Source: Aphanomyces cochlioides
Taxonomy: Eukaryota > Oomycota > Saprolegniomycetes > Saprolegniales > Verrucalvaceae
Direction: 5' to 3'
NCBI GenBank assembly: GCA_019828595.1
Contig: JAHQRK010000004.1
Location: 3,930,283-3,994,282 of the forward strand
DNA length: 64,000 nucleotides
Every line of letters starts with the position of its first letter. The stretch's first letter is position 1. Made by a program: the position numbers and the translations under genes. The notes under the pieces are model-generated. The model had not been told where the DNA came from. It searched no databases and saw only the letters and a program-made list of their open reading frames with translations. Positions 46,970 through 56,425 of this stretch are shown here, in pieces.

Positions 46970-46994
46970 ACTGGTTCGATCCCGGTTCGTGGCA
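46922..46994 (+). tRNA. tRNA-Phe(GAA), rebuilt at A3
   Basis: Complete; the upstream flank is truncated ORF2 sequence of A3. Confidence 0.96.
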
Positions 46995-48043
46995 TTGTTT
47001 TCACCACCACGCCTGCTTTTTCATTCACAACATCGCACCCTTCTTTTACACCACGGAGCGCACTTACACGCGCACACACTAACACATTGGACTTGTCCAT
47101 TTCATTCACAACTCACACACCAACATAACCATGGACTGCACCTTTTACACTGCCATTCAAATTGCAAAGACAAAACACAGCATCCACGCACAGAATGCGA
47201 TGCCATACATTCCTCCAAAGTCTCACGCCCAAGCTTGTCTCGCTCCTCTCTCAACGATCGAATGAAGCACAACTCATTCTCATGTCTTACTCTCGACAGC
47301 ACACACAACCAAAATGGCGTCTAAGCAAGACGTTGATGTTTTCAGCGACAATACACATTACAAGGCGATGGCTTCCTTCAGGACAGCACACACTTAACAA
47401 TCATACGCGGAGGAGTTCCATCATGTAGAGGCCATGCATCATATGCTGGACGTCGTATCGTGTTCTCTTCAAAGAGCTATGAATAGAAAGAACGACCCAT
47501 CCAATGCATGTGAAAGTTGCACGTAATGTGGAGCAAGCATACGTTGTCCACACTGATTCAAGTTCGACGAGGAGAATACTCTATGCTCCAAAAAGTGCTC
47601 TTTTGACGACTTCTCGAGGCGAGGGACAATGACCCTCGATTTCTGTCAATATTCCGATCTCATTCGAATCCCTCCTGTGGATAGTTCTTTCAACCACACA
47701 TCGTTTGCTTTCTGAGCTACAAGACTAGATATTACTGTAGGATGAGTTTTTATGTCATTGCTTTAAAGTATATGTCATAGCATGGGAATCGCCAGAAGAA
47801 AGGACCATGACGTGGTTAGCGAAGCATGGGCAGACGAGTGTATTCCCTGTGATGTGGAAATGAAACGGGATACTTTGTAGTATGGGATGTCAGTTAGTTG
47901 ACAATGGTGTGTTTGAGTGTGCGTGTTGTTGCATAAGCTGAAGGAGGTAGTGTTCAGGGTGTATGGGAGGTGTTGTCAGGTGTGTGTATGTGTGTGGAAG
48001 AGGACGTGCGAGTGTGTGTGCATGGTCCTATGGAAGCATATAC
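46922..48043 (+). repeat. tRNA-Phe array unit (1122 bp)
   Basis: A single unit between A3 and B6, two bases shorter than normal near 47727 (GACTAGAT for GACTCTAGAT). Confidence 0.96.
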
Positions 48044-48057
48044 GCCGCGATAGCTCA
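48044..48057 (+). repeat. 5' target-site copy left of B6
   Basis: tRNA nucleotides 1-14 after the normal array flank. Confidence 0.95.
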
Positions 48058-48916
48058 ATGTCAATGGGGAGTCTATTTGTAGTTAATGTAAACTACAAAC
48101 TAATATTGCCCGAAGGCTCATCCCATTTCCAACTGCTAGGCTGAATTGGAAATCAATTTGGCTTTTCGTTTTCTTGATTCGCTTCGACGTTGGGACTTCG
48201 ATTTCTTCGGTGTTTGTAAGCTAACACGGCGAATATGTCGGATAAAACTGACTCTTGGCATCTGACCCAGGGGGTATACATTTTCATTGTCTTGGATCAT
48301 ACATAGACTTCGGTCTATGCAGCGCTTGTATCGCTTGGCGAGGACCCAGCAATGGGATGTTGAATCAGTGACAGAAACAACCAAGAATTCTCCGTCAGGC
48401 TCATCCAATATCGCTCTACAGATATCACGAATTGGATCACCCACCGATTGCTTGAGCAGTTGACGGGAGAATATGGCGTCGTTGTAGTGGAATCCATGTG
48501 TGTATGCCAGCTTGAGAAAATCATGCATCTTGGAAGGGGGAATGCCCGCGTCTTGAGGAACTCCATGGGCCTCTTTGAAACCCGAAATGACTTCTTCGCT
48601 GAGCTCAAAATTGGAGACATTCAAATTGGTAGCAACGATTCGGATTGCAGCCGCAAGACAAGATTTGTCACTGTTGTTGCCAATTTCTAGCCACAGAGGA
48701 TCCATCGCTCGAAATTCAGCAAGCGTTGGGGCGAGACCAGTGTTCGTGAGGAAGTGGGCTCCAGCTTGTCGCCATCGTTGGTACATCGCCACGGCTTCTT
48801 GACACCCGCTGAGGTCTTTTTCGTCGAACCAGTCTTTGTCGAGTCCATCCGGGCGTTGAAACTTCCAGTTGACTTGGTATTGAATAGTTGAAATTCGATT
48901 TCGCATTGATGCCACC
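48058..48916 (-). mobile_element. Family B retrotransposon, copy B6 (5'-truncated, 859 bp)
   Basis: Matches B1 to the truncation point in ORF3, with an extra C next to the target copy. It is the oldest element of the B6-A4-A5 stack. Confidence 0.94.
48136..48916 (-). pseudogene. ORF3 fragment (B6), C-terminal ~260 codons
   Basis: Open from the truncation point through ASMRNRISTIQYQVNW to the normal stop. The Cys, His and Asp motifs of the protease-like region are all present. Confidence 0.75.
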
Positions 48917-48930
48917 GCCGCGATAGCTCA
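48917..48930 (+). repeat. target-site copy between B6 and A4
   Basis: GCCGCGATAGCTCA; the tRNA rebuilt by B6 was interrupted here by A4. Confidence 0.94.
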
Positions 48931-48947
48931 CTGCAATGGGGAGGTAT

Positions 48948-48996
48948 ATTAATAGACTTTCAATATCTACTAATACTAATATTGCCTACTAACGGC
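48948..48996 (-). promoter_or_regulatory. Family A 3' UTR double hairpin
   Basis: Sense order: GCC...GGC short hairpin (48984-48996) after the shared motif TGGGATGAGCC, then GGCAATATTAG, then a 9-bp stem ATTAGTAGA/TCTATTAAT with one G-U pair (48948-48974), and a tail CTCCCCATTGCAG. Layout and flanks match family B while the long stem differs. It is a likely RT recognition structure, by inference. Confidence 0.6.
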
Positions 48997-49086
48997 TCAT
49001 CCCACTTCCAAATGCTTCAGCAGATTTTCTACCTTGGGCTTTGGAGTACAGCGATTTTTGACTTTTGAATAAATACTTGGGGCTTG

Positions 49087-52000
49087 TTAATTTGGGGTTG
49101 AAGGTTGGAGCGCGAGCAAAGTCGGGTACTTGGCTACCAGTGGGCGATAGACAGGTTGTCTATGCAAAGTATTGATTGCTGAAATTGCTTCCACTCGTTG
49201 AGGGCTGTCAACTTCTTGGAGGCGAAGCCATCTGCGGATCGATGCATGCCATCGGATGAAGCTGACTTCTTGCCAAATTTCTGGCGGAGGCGGCTCCTTC
49301 GATTCGAACTTGGCGGCGTTGTGCGTTGTCCAAATATAGTGAAGGTTGGAAGCACACAGAAGAGCCCAGAGCACAAACAGTATGTCTTGAAGCTGGCTAC
49401 CGCGTTCGTTGACTTGAAAGCGGTCGATGTTGGTGATGGCAGTCCAATCGAAATTGACACCGAAGCATCGCCAAGCGGTCGCGTGAAAACGCCAAAGGGG
49501 ATACACGCGAGAGCAGGTGTGGAAGGCGTGGTGTTGGTTCTCCGGTGCGTCGCAATTGGTATAGACACAGCAAATTACGTCTGGCTGCTGAGGTTGCAAG
49601 TAGAACAAGCGCGAGTTGACAGGCAGCATGTTGAACAACAGTCGAAACCAAACGTCGCCATGGAGGGGAGGCGGCCAACGGCATGTTTTGCGGATGAGTC
49701 GCACGTAGGTCGCAATATCTTGTTGCTCGACGCGGGACGATGTCGCCACTGGGTGCGGTTTTCCATCCGAAGGGGCGTGATGCGCCAAACGTGATACGAG
49801 TCGCTTGGGCCAACGCTCGAAGGATAGCAATTGATCTTTGAAAAGTGCCTTGAAAGGGTGACTTGTTGTATCGATATCGGTCAAAGCAGTTCCAGTTCGA
49901 ACGCCAGACGTGCGGAGGACTTGGTCGAATATCTTGGTGAGGTGGCTATAAACTTGACCAGCACGTTCGGGTGCTGCAAATCCCATCGCGCCGTTCGCTT
50001 GTAACGTCACTTGTGCCGCACGGTTGTTGGATGACAGTCGATCAATAAACGCAGCTCTTGTAGGCCATGTCCCTTGCCGTGTCAAGAAGTCTTTGAGACA
50101 GTGGAAACCGTTTTGAGACGCATGTCTACACCATCGACGACACAGAGCAGTCTTCACGACATTTGATGTAGCACCCGCAGGACCAACTTGCAGAGCGGGG
50201 TAGGATGTCAGCCACACGGGGAGGTTCAAAAGTTCTTCGAGGCTTGGTGGCGAAGCGGTTCGCTTGGCCATAGGTGTGGCGGCCCATTGATGCCAAATGT
50301 CGTGCCAAAGAGGATGCAGCTCCCACAAAAACAACCACTTGGAGCTGTGGTTGGGGAAGTACGTGAGAAAGTCGAACGGGTGGGTGTCGCGATACAGCTT
50401 GTTCATGACACGGGAAAATTGTCTCTTGACAAGCAACTTCCATGGGGCAAATGTGTTGGGTGAATTGGGCTGCATCAAGAGTTGGAGCCGCAGCAGTCGC
50501 TGAGTCCGAAGCTTCGAAGCCACATGCGGAATACCGAGGCCGAGTTTTTGATCGAACTGCCACTTGCGGCAAATAGTTGAGCGATGATGGTCGGTGATTT
50601 GCGTCTTCCGACCAAGGATGTACTTGTTGACCATTCTTTGCCAAACGGCAACCATCGTTGGAGGCACATACACTGCAGCCGTGACATGCCATAACAACGA
50701 CAACAACATGGTCGATACGATGAGTTTGCGGCCTTGGATGGTTCGCGCACGACTTCCCCACGTTTGAAACGCAGCCAGAAACTTGTCGTTCAGTTGCTGG
50801 ACTTGAAAATCGCGCGGCAGTCGGTGGCCAAAGAGAATACCAAGGTATTTCACTGGCTTCTCGCTCGGCAAGACGTTCAAGAGGCCACCATCGTCGATGT
50901 CTTCGATATCGAGATTGTTGTTGAGCGCCAAAGTCATGCACTTGGCAACGTTGAGACGAGCTCCAGACACAGAGCAAAAGTCTTCGACAATTGCCATTTG
51001 CTCGACCGCCGCTTGGAGGGATGACGAGAGTAGAGTCGTGTCGTCGGCAAAGTAGATGCTCGTCAGTGAGTCTCCATTTGGAAGGGGAATACCAAAATCA
51101 GGAGATCCGCGTAGCATTTCGCCGAGTGGCTCGAGGTAAAGTACGAAGAGCATGCACGATAGGGGGCAACCTTGCTTGACTCCGCGGGTAGGCCGTATGG
51201 TAGGGCCAAGACCGTCGTTGAAAATGATCTGGACCAGAGGCGTATTGTAAAGCAACTGAACCCAAGACACAAATGTGGGACCGATGTTCATCTCCTTGAG
51301 TACGTCGAAGAGAAAGCCTTGGTCAACCATATCGTATGCCTTGGAAAAGTCGAGAAACGTCGCGTAGTAGTCGTGGTCTTCATTGGTACAGAAAGTCTGC
51401 AATGCTTGTACCAGCATCACGTGGTCGTGCAAGCGACGGCCAGGGACAAAACCAGCTTGGCTTGGGTGAGCGAGGTATGGGGCAACTTGTGCAAGACGGT
51501 AGGCCAGCGCCCGCGATAGAATCTTGACTTCAACCGACATGAGAGTAATCGGCCGATAGTTGCCAGGGTCGCCTCTGTCTCCAGCCTTGAACAAGAGCGC
51601 CACTGCACTTCGGCGTTGTTGGAGCAGGAGGTGACCGTGATGGGTGAGTTGGTAGTTGAACACCTTGAGCAGGATTTGGGCGAATACGTCCGGGGAGACT
51701 TGAAAGAAAGCTGCAGGCCAGCCGTCTGAACCAGGAGACTTGTTCGGGTTCATAGACTTGAGCGCGCCGCACAGGTCTTCCGCCGTGAGAGGACTTTCCA
51801 GAGCGTCGCGCTGTTCTTGAGTGAGACGTCGAGTAATGGCTCGAATGATAGCTCGGCGACGGGCCCGATTCAACGGTGGTTGGTCTCTTGGAGTGACCAT
51901 GATGTTTTTCCAATGAGACGTAAAACCAGCCTTGACTTCAGACGGGTCAGTCGACGTTGCACCGTTGATTGTCACGGACGAGAGCGGCACTTTGATCCCC

Positions 52001-53241
52001 TTGGGTCGACGAAAAAAGTGACTGGTACCTCGCTCGTTGACGTTGGCGTGAAAGTCGAATTGCTGATCCAGGTTGAACTGTCGGTACTCGCTGCGGGCAG
52101 TGTCAAGGGCTTGACGGGCGGTATTAACAATGGATGTCTCAACGAGTCCCATGTCGAATGCTCGGCGGGAAGTAAGCCACTTCATCTTGAGGCTGTTGAG
52201 TGTGTACTTCATCGAGTCAATGTACTGGCGATGACTGACTTGGAGACGCTTCTTCATTCTCTTCAACCAGCCGTACCACTTTGCGCCAAAGTTTTGAGTG
52301 TCGTCTGCGCGCATCTCGTCCAAAAGTTGATTGGCTTCGGCCTTGATCGCTGCGACTACTTGAGGGTTCTTTAAGAGCTCACGGGGGAGGCGCCAGTAAC
52401 TTCGGTCGGGAGCTCGCTGCTCGCAGGAGAGGACCACTTTGTGTTCCATGTGGTCGCCTGCAAAGCTGCTTGGGGAATAGCTTGAACGTGCGTACGTTTG
52501 AGCGACGATATCTTGGTCCACAAACAGGTAGTCGAGGCGGTTGCTTCGACCAGGGCCGCTGTAAACGCGCTCGTTGGGGTGGTGCATCCTCCACGCATCG
52601 ATAACACCAAGTGCTGAAAGCCAGGCAATGCATTCCGCCTTACCAGCGTTGTGGTCTTGGCGAGGTCGAGTCGCGTCCAGATGCTCCTCCAGGGGTAAGT
52701 TGAAATCGCCTCCGACAAAGTGAATGCTGTCGTCTTCAAAGTCGCGAGGCAGATCGTCGAAAAACGGTGCTCGAGAGTGAGCGATAACCGGGGCATAGAC
52801 GTTGTGAAAGTACACAGGAACGCCGTCCCACTGAGTTCGAACAACCATGTATCTTCCAGGTCGGTCATGGGTGGTCAAGTGTTGCAGGTCGAGGAATCCA
52901 GGCATGGATCCATGGAAATACGATGCCACACCGCAGCGCCGATTGTTGAGTGAGTCGACGCGATCAGTGCGGAGATCGTTGGTGAAGAGCTTGTATTTGC
53001 CAACGCCTACTTCGTTGTTGAGGTGGAGTTGGAAGGTTTCGAGATGTTTGATGTTATTGATTTTGGTTTCTTGAAAGAAAACGGCTTGGGTCGGAATTTG
53101 GAGTCGCCGCGCCACAAGATGTCCGTTGTCTTTCAGCCCATTGAGGTTGGCAGTGGTCAGTTCGAGTATGGGGAACTTGGTGAAGAGACCGGCCGCGACC
53201 ACCTTAGCCACGGAACGCGACAGACGTTGCGTTCGCAACAT
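49087..53241 (-). CDS. Retrotransposon ORF2: EEP endonuclease / reverse transcriptase / CCHC (A4)
   Basis: 1384 aa from the ATG at 53241. All expected catalytic residues are present: E58, D179/N181 and D263/H264 in the endonuclease, and D631 with FADD (D733/D734) in the RT. YNTPLVQIIFNDG and VKYLGILFGHRL follow the normal RT block order. A long thumb/connector with WPPPLHGDVWFRLLFNMLP leads to a CCHC knuckle (C1225, C1230, H1238, C1243). There is no RNase H domain. The start lies 38 nt inside ORF1 in the +1 frame, which suggests reinitiation or frameshifting. The endonuclease would be the determinant that nicks the tRNA gene after A14; this follows from element structure and junctions, not from the protein sequence itself. 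Confidence 0.96.
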   Translation of the reverse strand: MLRTQRLSRSVAKVVAAGLFTKFPILELTTANLNGLKDNGHLVARRLQIPTQAVFFQETKINNIKHLETFQLHLNNEVGVGKYKLFTNDLRTDRVDSLNNRRCGVASYFHGSMPGFLDLQHLTTHDRPGRYMVVRTQWDGVPVYFHNVYAPVIAHSRAPFFDDLPRDFEDDSIHFVGGDFNLPLEEHLDATRPRQDHNAGKAECIAWLSALGVIDAWRMHHPNERVYSGPGRSNRLDYLFVDQDIVAQTYARSSYSPSSFAGDHMEHKVVLSCEQRAPDRSYWRLPRELLKNPQVVAAIKAEANQLLDEMRADDTQNFGAKWYGWLKRMKKRLQVSHRQYIDSMKYTLNSLKMKWLTSRRAFDMGLVETSIVNTARQALDTARSEYRQFNLDQQFDFHANVNERGTSHFFRRPKGIKVPLSSVTINGATSTDPSEVKAGFTSHWKNIMVTPRDQPPLNRARRRAIIRAITRRLTQEQRDALESPLTAEDLCGALKSMNPNKSPGSDGWPAAFFQVSPDVFAQILLKVFNYQLTHHGHLLLQQRRSAVALLFKAGDRGDPGNYRPITLMSVEVKILSRALAYRLAQVAPYLAHPSQAGFVPGRRLHDHVMLVQALQTFCTNEDHDYYATFLDFSKAYDMVDQGFLFDVLKEMNIGPTFVSWVQLLYNTPLVQIIFNDGLGPTIRPTRGVKQGCPLSCMLFVLYLEPLGEMLRGSPDFGIPLPNGDSLTSIYFADDTTLLSSSLQAAVEQMAIVEDFCSVSGARLNVAKCMTLALNNNLDIEDIDDGGLLNVLPSEKPVKYLGILFGHRLPRDFQVQQLNDKFLAAFQTWGSRARTIQGRKLIVSTMLLSLLWHVTAAVYVPPTMVAVWQRMVNKYILGRKTQITDHHRSTICRKWQFDQKLGLGIPHVASKLRTQRLLRLQLLMQPNSPNTFAPWKLLVKRQFSRVMNKLYRDTHPFDFLTYFPNHSSKWLFLWELHPLWHDIWHQWAATPMAKRTASPPSLEELLNLPVWLTSYPALQVGPAGATSNVVKTALCRRWCRHASQNGFHCLKDFLTRQGTWPTRAAFIDRLSSNNRAAQVTLQANGAMGFAAPERAGQVYSHLTKIFDQVLRTSGVRTGTALTDIDTTSHPFKALFKDQLLSFERWPKRLVSRLAHHAPSDGKPHPVATSSRVEQQDIATYVRLIRKTCRWPPPLHGDVWFRLLFNMLPVNSRLFYLQPQQPDVICCVYTNCDAPENQHHAFHTCSRVYPLWRFHATAWRCFGVNFDWTAITNIDRFQVNERGSQLQDILFVLWALLCASNLHYIWTTHNAAKFESKEPPPPEIWQEVSFIRWHASIRRWLRLQEVDSPQRVEAISAINTLHRQPVYRPLVAKYPTLLALQPSTPN

Positions 53242-56203
53242 CTCCCAGCATGAGTGTCTGAGTGTCGGGTTGGAACATCACTTGGTTGTCGAAGGTGGGG
53301 TCCAGGGAGCCAGCCTCATGGAATTCCAGGATCGTGGTCAAGACGTATCGCGACTTCTCGTCTTCGCCGGCATACAACGTTTCCATGATATTCCAAATCA
53401 AGAGGCCGAAGCTCGTGTCAAGCAATATGGCAGATAGCGATACGCCCGACAAACAGCGGGAGCCCAAATGAGAAGCCAGTGCAGTGACCGGGTACTTGGT
53501 AGAGGCCACGATCGCAGCATCACTGTTGTAGTACGTTGGAGCATGAATGGACAAGAGAACTTCTGCCACAGCCAACACTTCTTCCAGGTCGCCGCGGTGG
53601 AGGGAAATCTCGTCGCCGTCAATGGTAGTATCGATGAAGTCGATGTTCTTGAATAGCTCGATGTTGCTGAAGATGGCTTGAACGTGCTCGCGGGTCATAC
53701 GCACACCCCACGTCAATGAGTACAGCTGGGAGAACGGTTTGTCTCCACCCCAAGTCGCTCGAAGCCACCGATGGAGGAGGCGTTGTCTCACAAAGTACTC
53801 AAAGCATGCACGGTCTTCATCAAAAAGTCGGTGCAGTTGCAAGCCAAATTCAATCGGGGAACGCTCGAGATGGCTACACAGCATGTCGACGCGGCCGTCG
53901 TTGATGAGTTGGGCAAGGTTGAACGAGCTGTTGGTCACTGCATCTTCGACTTGGGTTGAGAGATGCAATGGAACTTTGGCTGTCTTGGTGTCGAGGTCTT
54001 GTAGTTCGGCGAGAATTTCGTCAAGAGACATTTCTATGCGCTTGGGAACGCCATCTTGGATCTTGGTGCCGCCGACAAATTGACCGGACGTAGGGAGGTG
54101 GGGAGGGTCATCCGAGACGTCCAGCTTGGGTACAATCGTTGAGATCTTGTAATCGCCAAACTGAGCAACGTGTTCCTCGGGGTTGACACACACACGTTCG
54201 TCGAGGGCTTCAAACATGTTGGGCGAAATCCAAGAGCGGCCATGCTCGGGGGAATCCACTTGCTGTTGCGTCTTCTTGCGCTTGCCTCTCGACGCCTTGA
54301 CGCCAGTCCACTGCGGAGGGTTGGCTTGCGCAGTTTTCCGACGTTTTGGCGCCTTGGGAGTCGAAGAAGGCGGGTTGGTTGGGCTGGGAGCTGGCTTGTT
54401 CAATCCATATTGGCGGGACGTTGCATCAAGGTCCAAACGAACCAAGTTCTTGTCACGAAAATACCACCCTTGACCGTACACGCGGAGACAACGGCCCTTG
54501 AAAAGAATTTCTTCGACGAGACGGCCGTCGCGCTGTATGGTCGTTGGTACGGAGGTTCCTTCAAAGTAAAGGCGGTACCGAGAGCTCGCCATACCGCTTG
54601 AAGAGGAAACGTTGGGGTAGGAGCCCCACAGGAAGCGTGGCTCCAACTTGGTCATGACGTCGAAGATCAGGCGCTCTTCGTCTTGATCTTGAAGGCCTTG
54701 AGGGATGTCCATGAAAAATCCGCCGAGGACGTGCGGAACGTTCATCGTGAAGTGTTGGGACGAGCCATCTCGAGCGACTTGAATCTTAAACGCGATGCCT
54801 CGCAGCTTCGTCATCGCTTCGTGAGAGGCAACACCCCACTTGAGCATGCGGTTCGGGATGTCCTTCTCGCATCTCACAATGTCAGCAATCGCAGTGTCGA
54901 GGCCGAGGGCTTGGTTGTCGAAAAGGATCGATGCCATGGCAGCTGAAACATCGATGGTCTTCGTGTGTGCACCCGTGGGCATCTGCAACCAGCCGACGAT
55001 GCCGCGCGCCGAGTGCTTCTGGATCGGGAGGGTGTCTTCAAACGTGAGGGTTCCAGCAGCACGCTTGCGAAGGAGGGGTTCGAGTTCCTCCATCGTGGGC
55101 TGGTAAGGAGCAACGTCCTTGGTCTTGATGGCCTTGGCAGACTGAGACCGCTGTTGCGCTTGGAAGGCCCATACGTCGTTGGGGGCCTGGCGGTTGTTGG
55201 GTTGGCCACGGCCAGGTGTCTGGGCTCCGCCAGATTGAGAAATGTTTTCCAAATGCGATCCGGGTGAAGCCTGAGACGATGGCTGGCGGACTGAGTGAGA
55301 GTCCGAGTCGTGCGTCAGACCAACACTCAAGCGTGCGTCAGAGGCTTGGTCTTGTCCGGACCCTGTCCCATGGTGGACAGAGTCACACGTTTGACCTTCA
55401 CTCGCGTTGGACTTCGAGAAGCTTCCATGGGTGACTTGGTCTTGAGTATTCCCATGACCAACACTGGCCACAGGGTTGTTCGCGATTGTTCCAGATCTTG
55501 CCCGATGATTCTTCGAGAAGAGACCATCACTCATGGAGCGACTAGTCTCGATGGGATCTTGACCTGTCGCCAGAGTGGACTTGTCGCTCGGGGGATTCTT
55601 CGAGAAGGGACCTTCACTCAGGGATGGACTGTTCTCGAATCTTCCTTGACATGTCGTCATGTTGACGTCGGTGCTTGAGCGAGTCTTCGAGAAGCCACTA
55701 TCACTCGTCGAGAGAACATTCTCGAAAGGAACAGAACCCAACGGAGTCTTGCCAGGCAAGCCACCATCACTCACGATGGACGTGGTTGATGGAGATTCTT
55801 CGGGCAAGGTCGTTGACGTCATGAGCACATCTTCCGAGGTTGGAACGCCGTCTTGCCAGGCTTCGTCGCAAGTGTCAGAGGTCGTTGGATCATTCGCGGG
55901 ATCGCAAGCCTTCGTCGAGCGAGTCACAGGCAAGGGTTCAAAACGGCGCGGTTTCGAAGGGGTTGCACGTTGACGTGGAAACGGAACGCGCGTTGGAGTA
56001 GGGAGCGGATTCGTAGACGCGTCATGATGCGAAGCGTTGGAAGCATCGTCGACGTCCTCTTCCAACGACGACGCCATGTCGGTATCGCTTGGGGATGGGT
56101 CAGCAACGACGATGACGTCCATATCGCTGGGGCTGGACGCCGAGGGAGAGAACGCGGAGGAGCAAGATGGGGCACGAGGGTTGGTCGAGCGGGTAGCAAC
56201 CAT
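53204..56203 (-). CDS. Retrotransposon ORF1 protein (A4)
   Basis: 999 aa from the ATG at 56203 (MVATRSTNPRAP), 52 nt from the element's 5' end; the frame is open further up, where a TTG precedes it. Residues 1-320 are Ser/Thr/Asp-rich with several degenerate ~30-residue repeats centred on G-x-FSK. The middle contains PYQPTMEELEPLLRKRAA and ILFKGRCLRVYGQGWYFR, followed by a basic KRRKTAQ/RGKRKK patch that could bind RNA or direct nuclear import. The C-terminal 300 residues are mixed and apparently globular. No CCHC knuckle or clear RRM is seen. ORF1 proteins of LINEs package element RNA; that role is inferred from position. It is unusually long for an ORF1. Confidence 0.88.
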   Translation of the reverse strand: MVATRSTNPRAPSCSSAFSPSASSPSDMDVIVVADPSPSDTDMASSLEEDVDDASNASHHDASTNPLPTPTRVPFPRQRATPSKPRRFEPLPVTRSTKACDPANDPTTSDTCDEAWQDGVPTSEDVLMTSTTLPEESPSTTSIVSDGGLPGKTPLGSVPFENVLSTSDSGFSKTRSSTDVNMTTCQGRFENSPSLSEGPFSKNPPSDKSTLATGQDPIETSRSMSDGLFSKNHRARSGTIANNPVASVGHGNTQDQVTHGSFSKSNASEGQTCDSVHHGTGSGQDQASDARLSVGLTHDSDSHSVRQPSSQASPGSHLENISQSGGAQTPGRGQPNNRQAPNDVWAFQAQQRSQSAKAIKTKDVAPYQPTMEELEPLLRKRAAGTLTFEDTLPIQKHSARGIVGWLQMPTGAHTKTIDVSAAMASILFDNQALGLDTAIADIVRCEKDIPNRMLKWGVASHEAMTKLRGIAFKIQVARDGSSQHFTMNVPHVLGGFFMDIPQGLQDQDEERLIFDVMTKLEPRFLWGSYPNVSSSSGMASSRYRLYFEGTSVPTTIQRDGRLVEEILFKGRCLRVYGQGWYFRDKNLVRLDLDATSRQYGLNKPAPSPTNPPSSTPKAPKRRKTAQANPPQWTGVKASRGKRKKTQQQVDSPEHGRSWISPNMFEALDERVCVNPEEHVAQFGDYKISTIVPKLDVSDDPPHLPTSGQFVGGTKIQDGVPKRIEMSLDEILAELQDLDTKTAKVPLHLSTQVEDAVTNSSFNLAQLINDGRVDMLCSHLERSPIEFGLQLHRLFDEDRACFEYFVRQRLLHRWLRATWGGDKPFSQLYSLTWGVRMTREHVQAIFSNIELFKNIDFIDTTIDGDEISLHRGDLEEVLAVAEVLLSIHAPTYYNSDAAIVASTKYPVTALASHLGSRCLSGVSLSAILLDTSFGLLIWNIMETLYAGEDEKSRYVLTTILEFHEAGSLDPTFDNQVMFQPDTQTLMLGDVANATSVAFRG

Positions 56204-56255
56204 ATTGTCAGATAGCGTAGAGTGGTACTGCGGGGTAGCTGGCAAATTGGAAACT

Positions 56256-56269
56256 GCCGCGATAGCTCA
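56256..56269 (+). repeat. target-site copy between A4 and A5
   Basis: GCCGCGATAGCTCA; the tRNA rebuilt by A4 was interrupted by A5. Confidence 0.94.
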
Positions 56270-56425
56270 CTGCAATGGGGAGGTATATTAATAGACTTTC
56301 AATATCTACTAATACTAATATTGCCTACTAACGGCTCATCCCACTTCCAAATGCTTCAGCAGATTTTCTACCTTGGGCTTTGGAGTACAGCGATTTTTGA
56401 CTTTTGAATAAATACTTGGGGCTTG

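Larger units (their letters stand above)
48931..56255 (-). mobile_element. Family A retrotransposon, copy A4 (full length, 7325 bp, both ORFs intact)
   Basis: The only copy in the window with complete 5' and 3' ends and uninterrupted ORF1 and ORF2. It is 11 bp longer than A1: it has the 11 bp and the C missing from A1's ORF1 and lacks one base in the 3' UTR. It shares diagnostic bases with A5 (GACTTTTGAAT in the 3' UTR, GCGCCGCACAGG in ORF2). It is a candidate source element. Confidence 0.97.
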
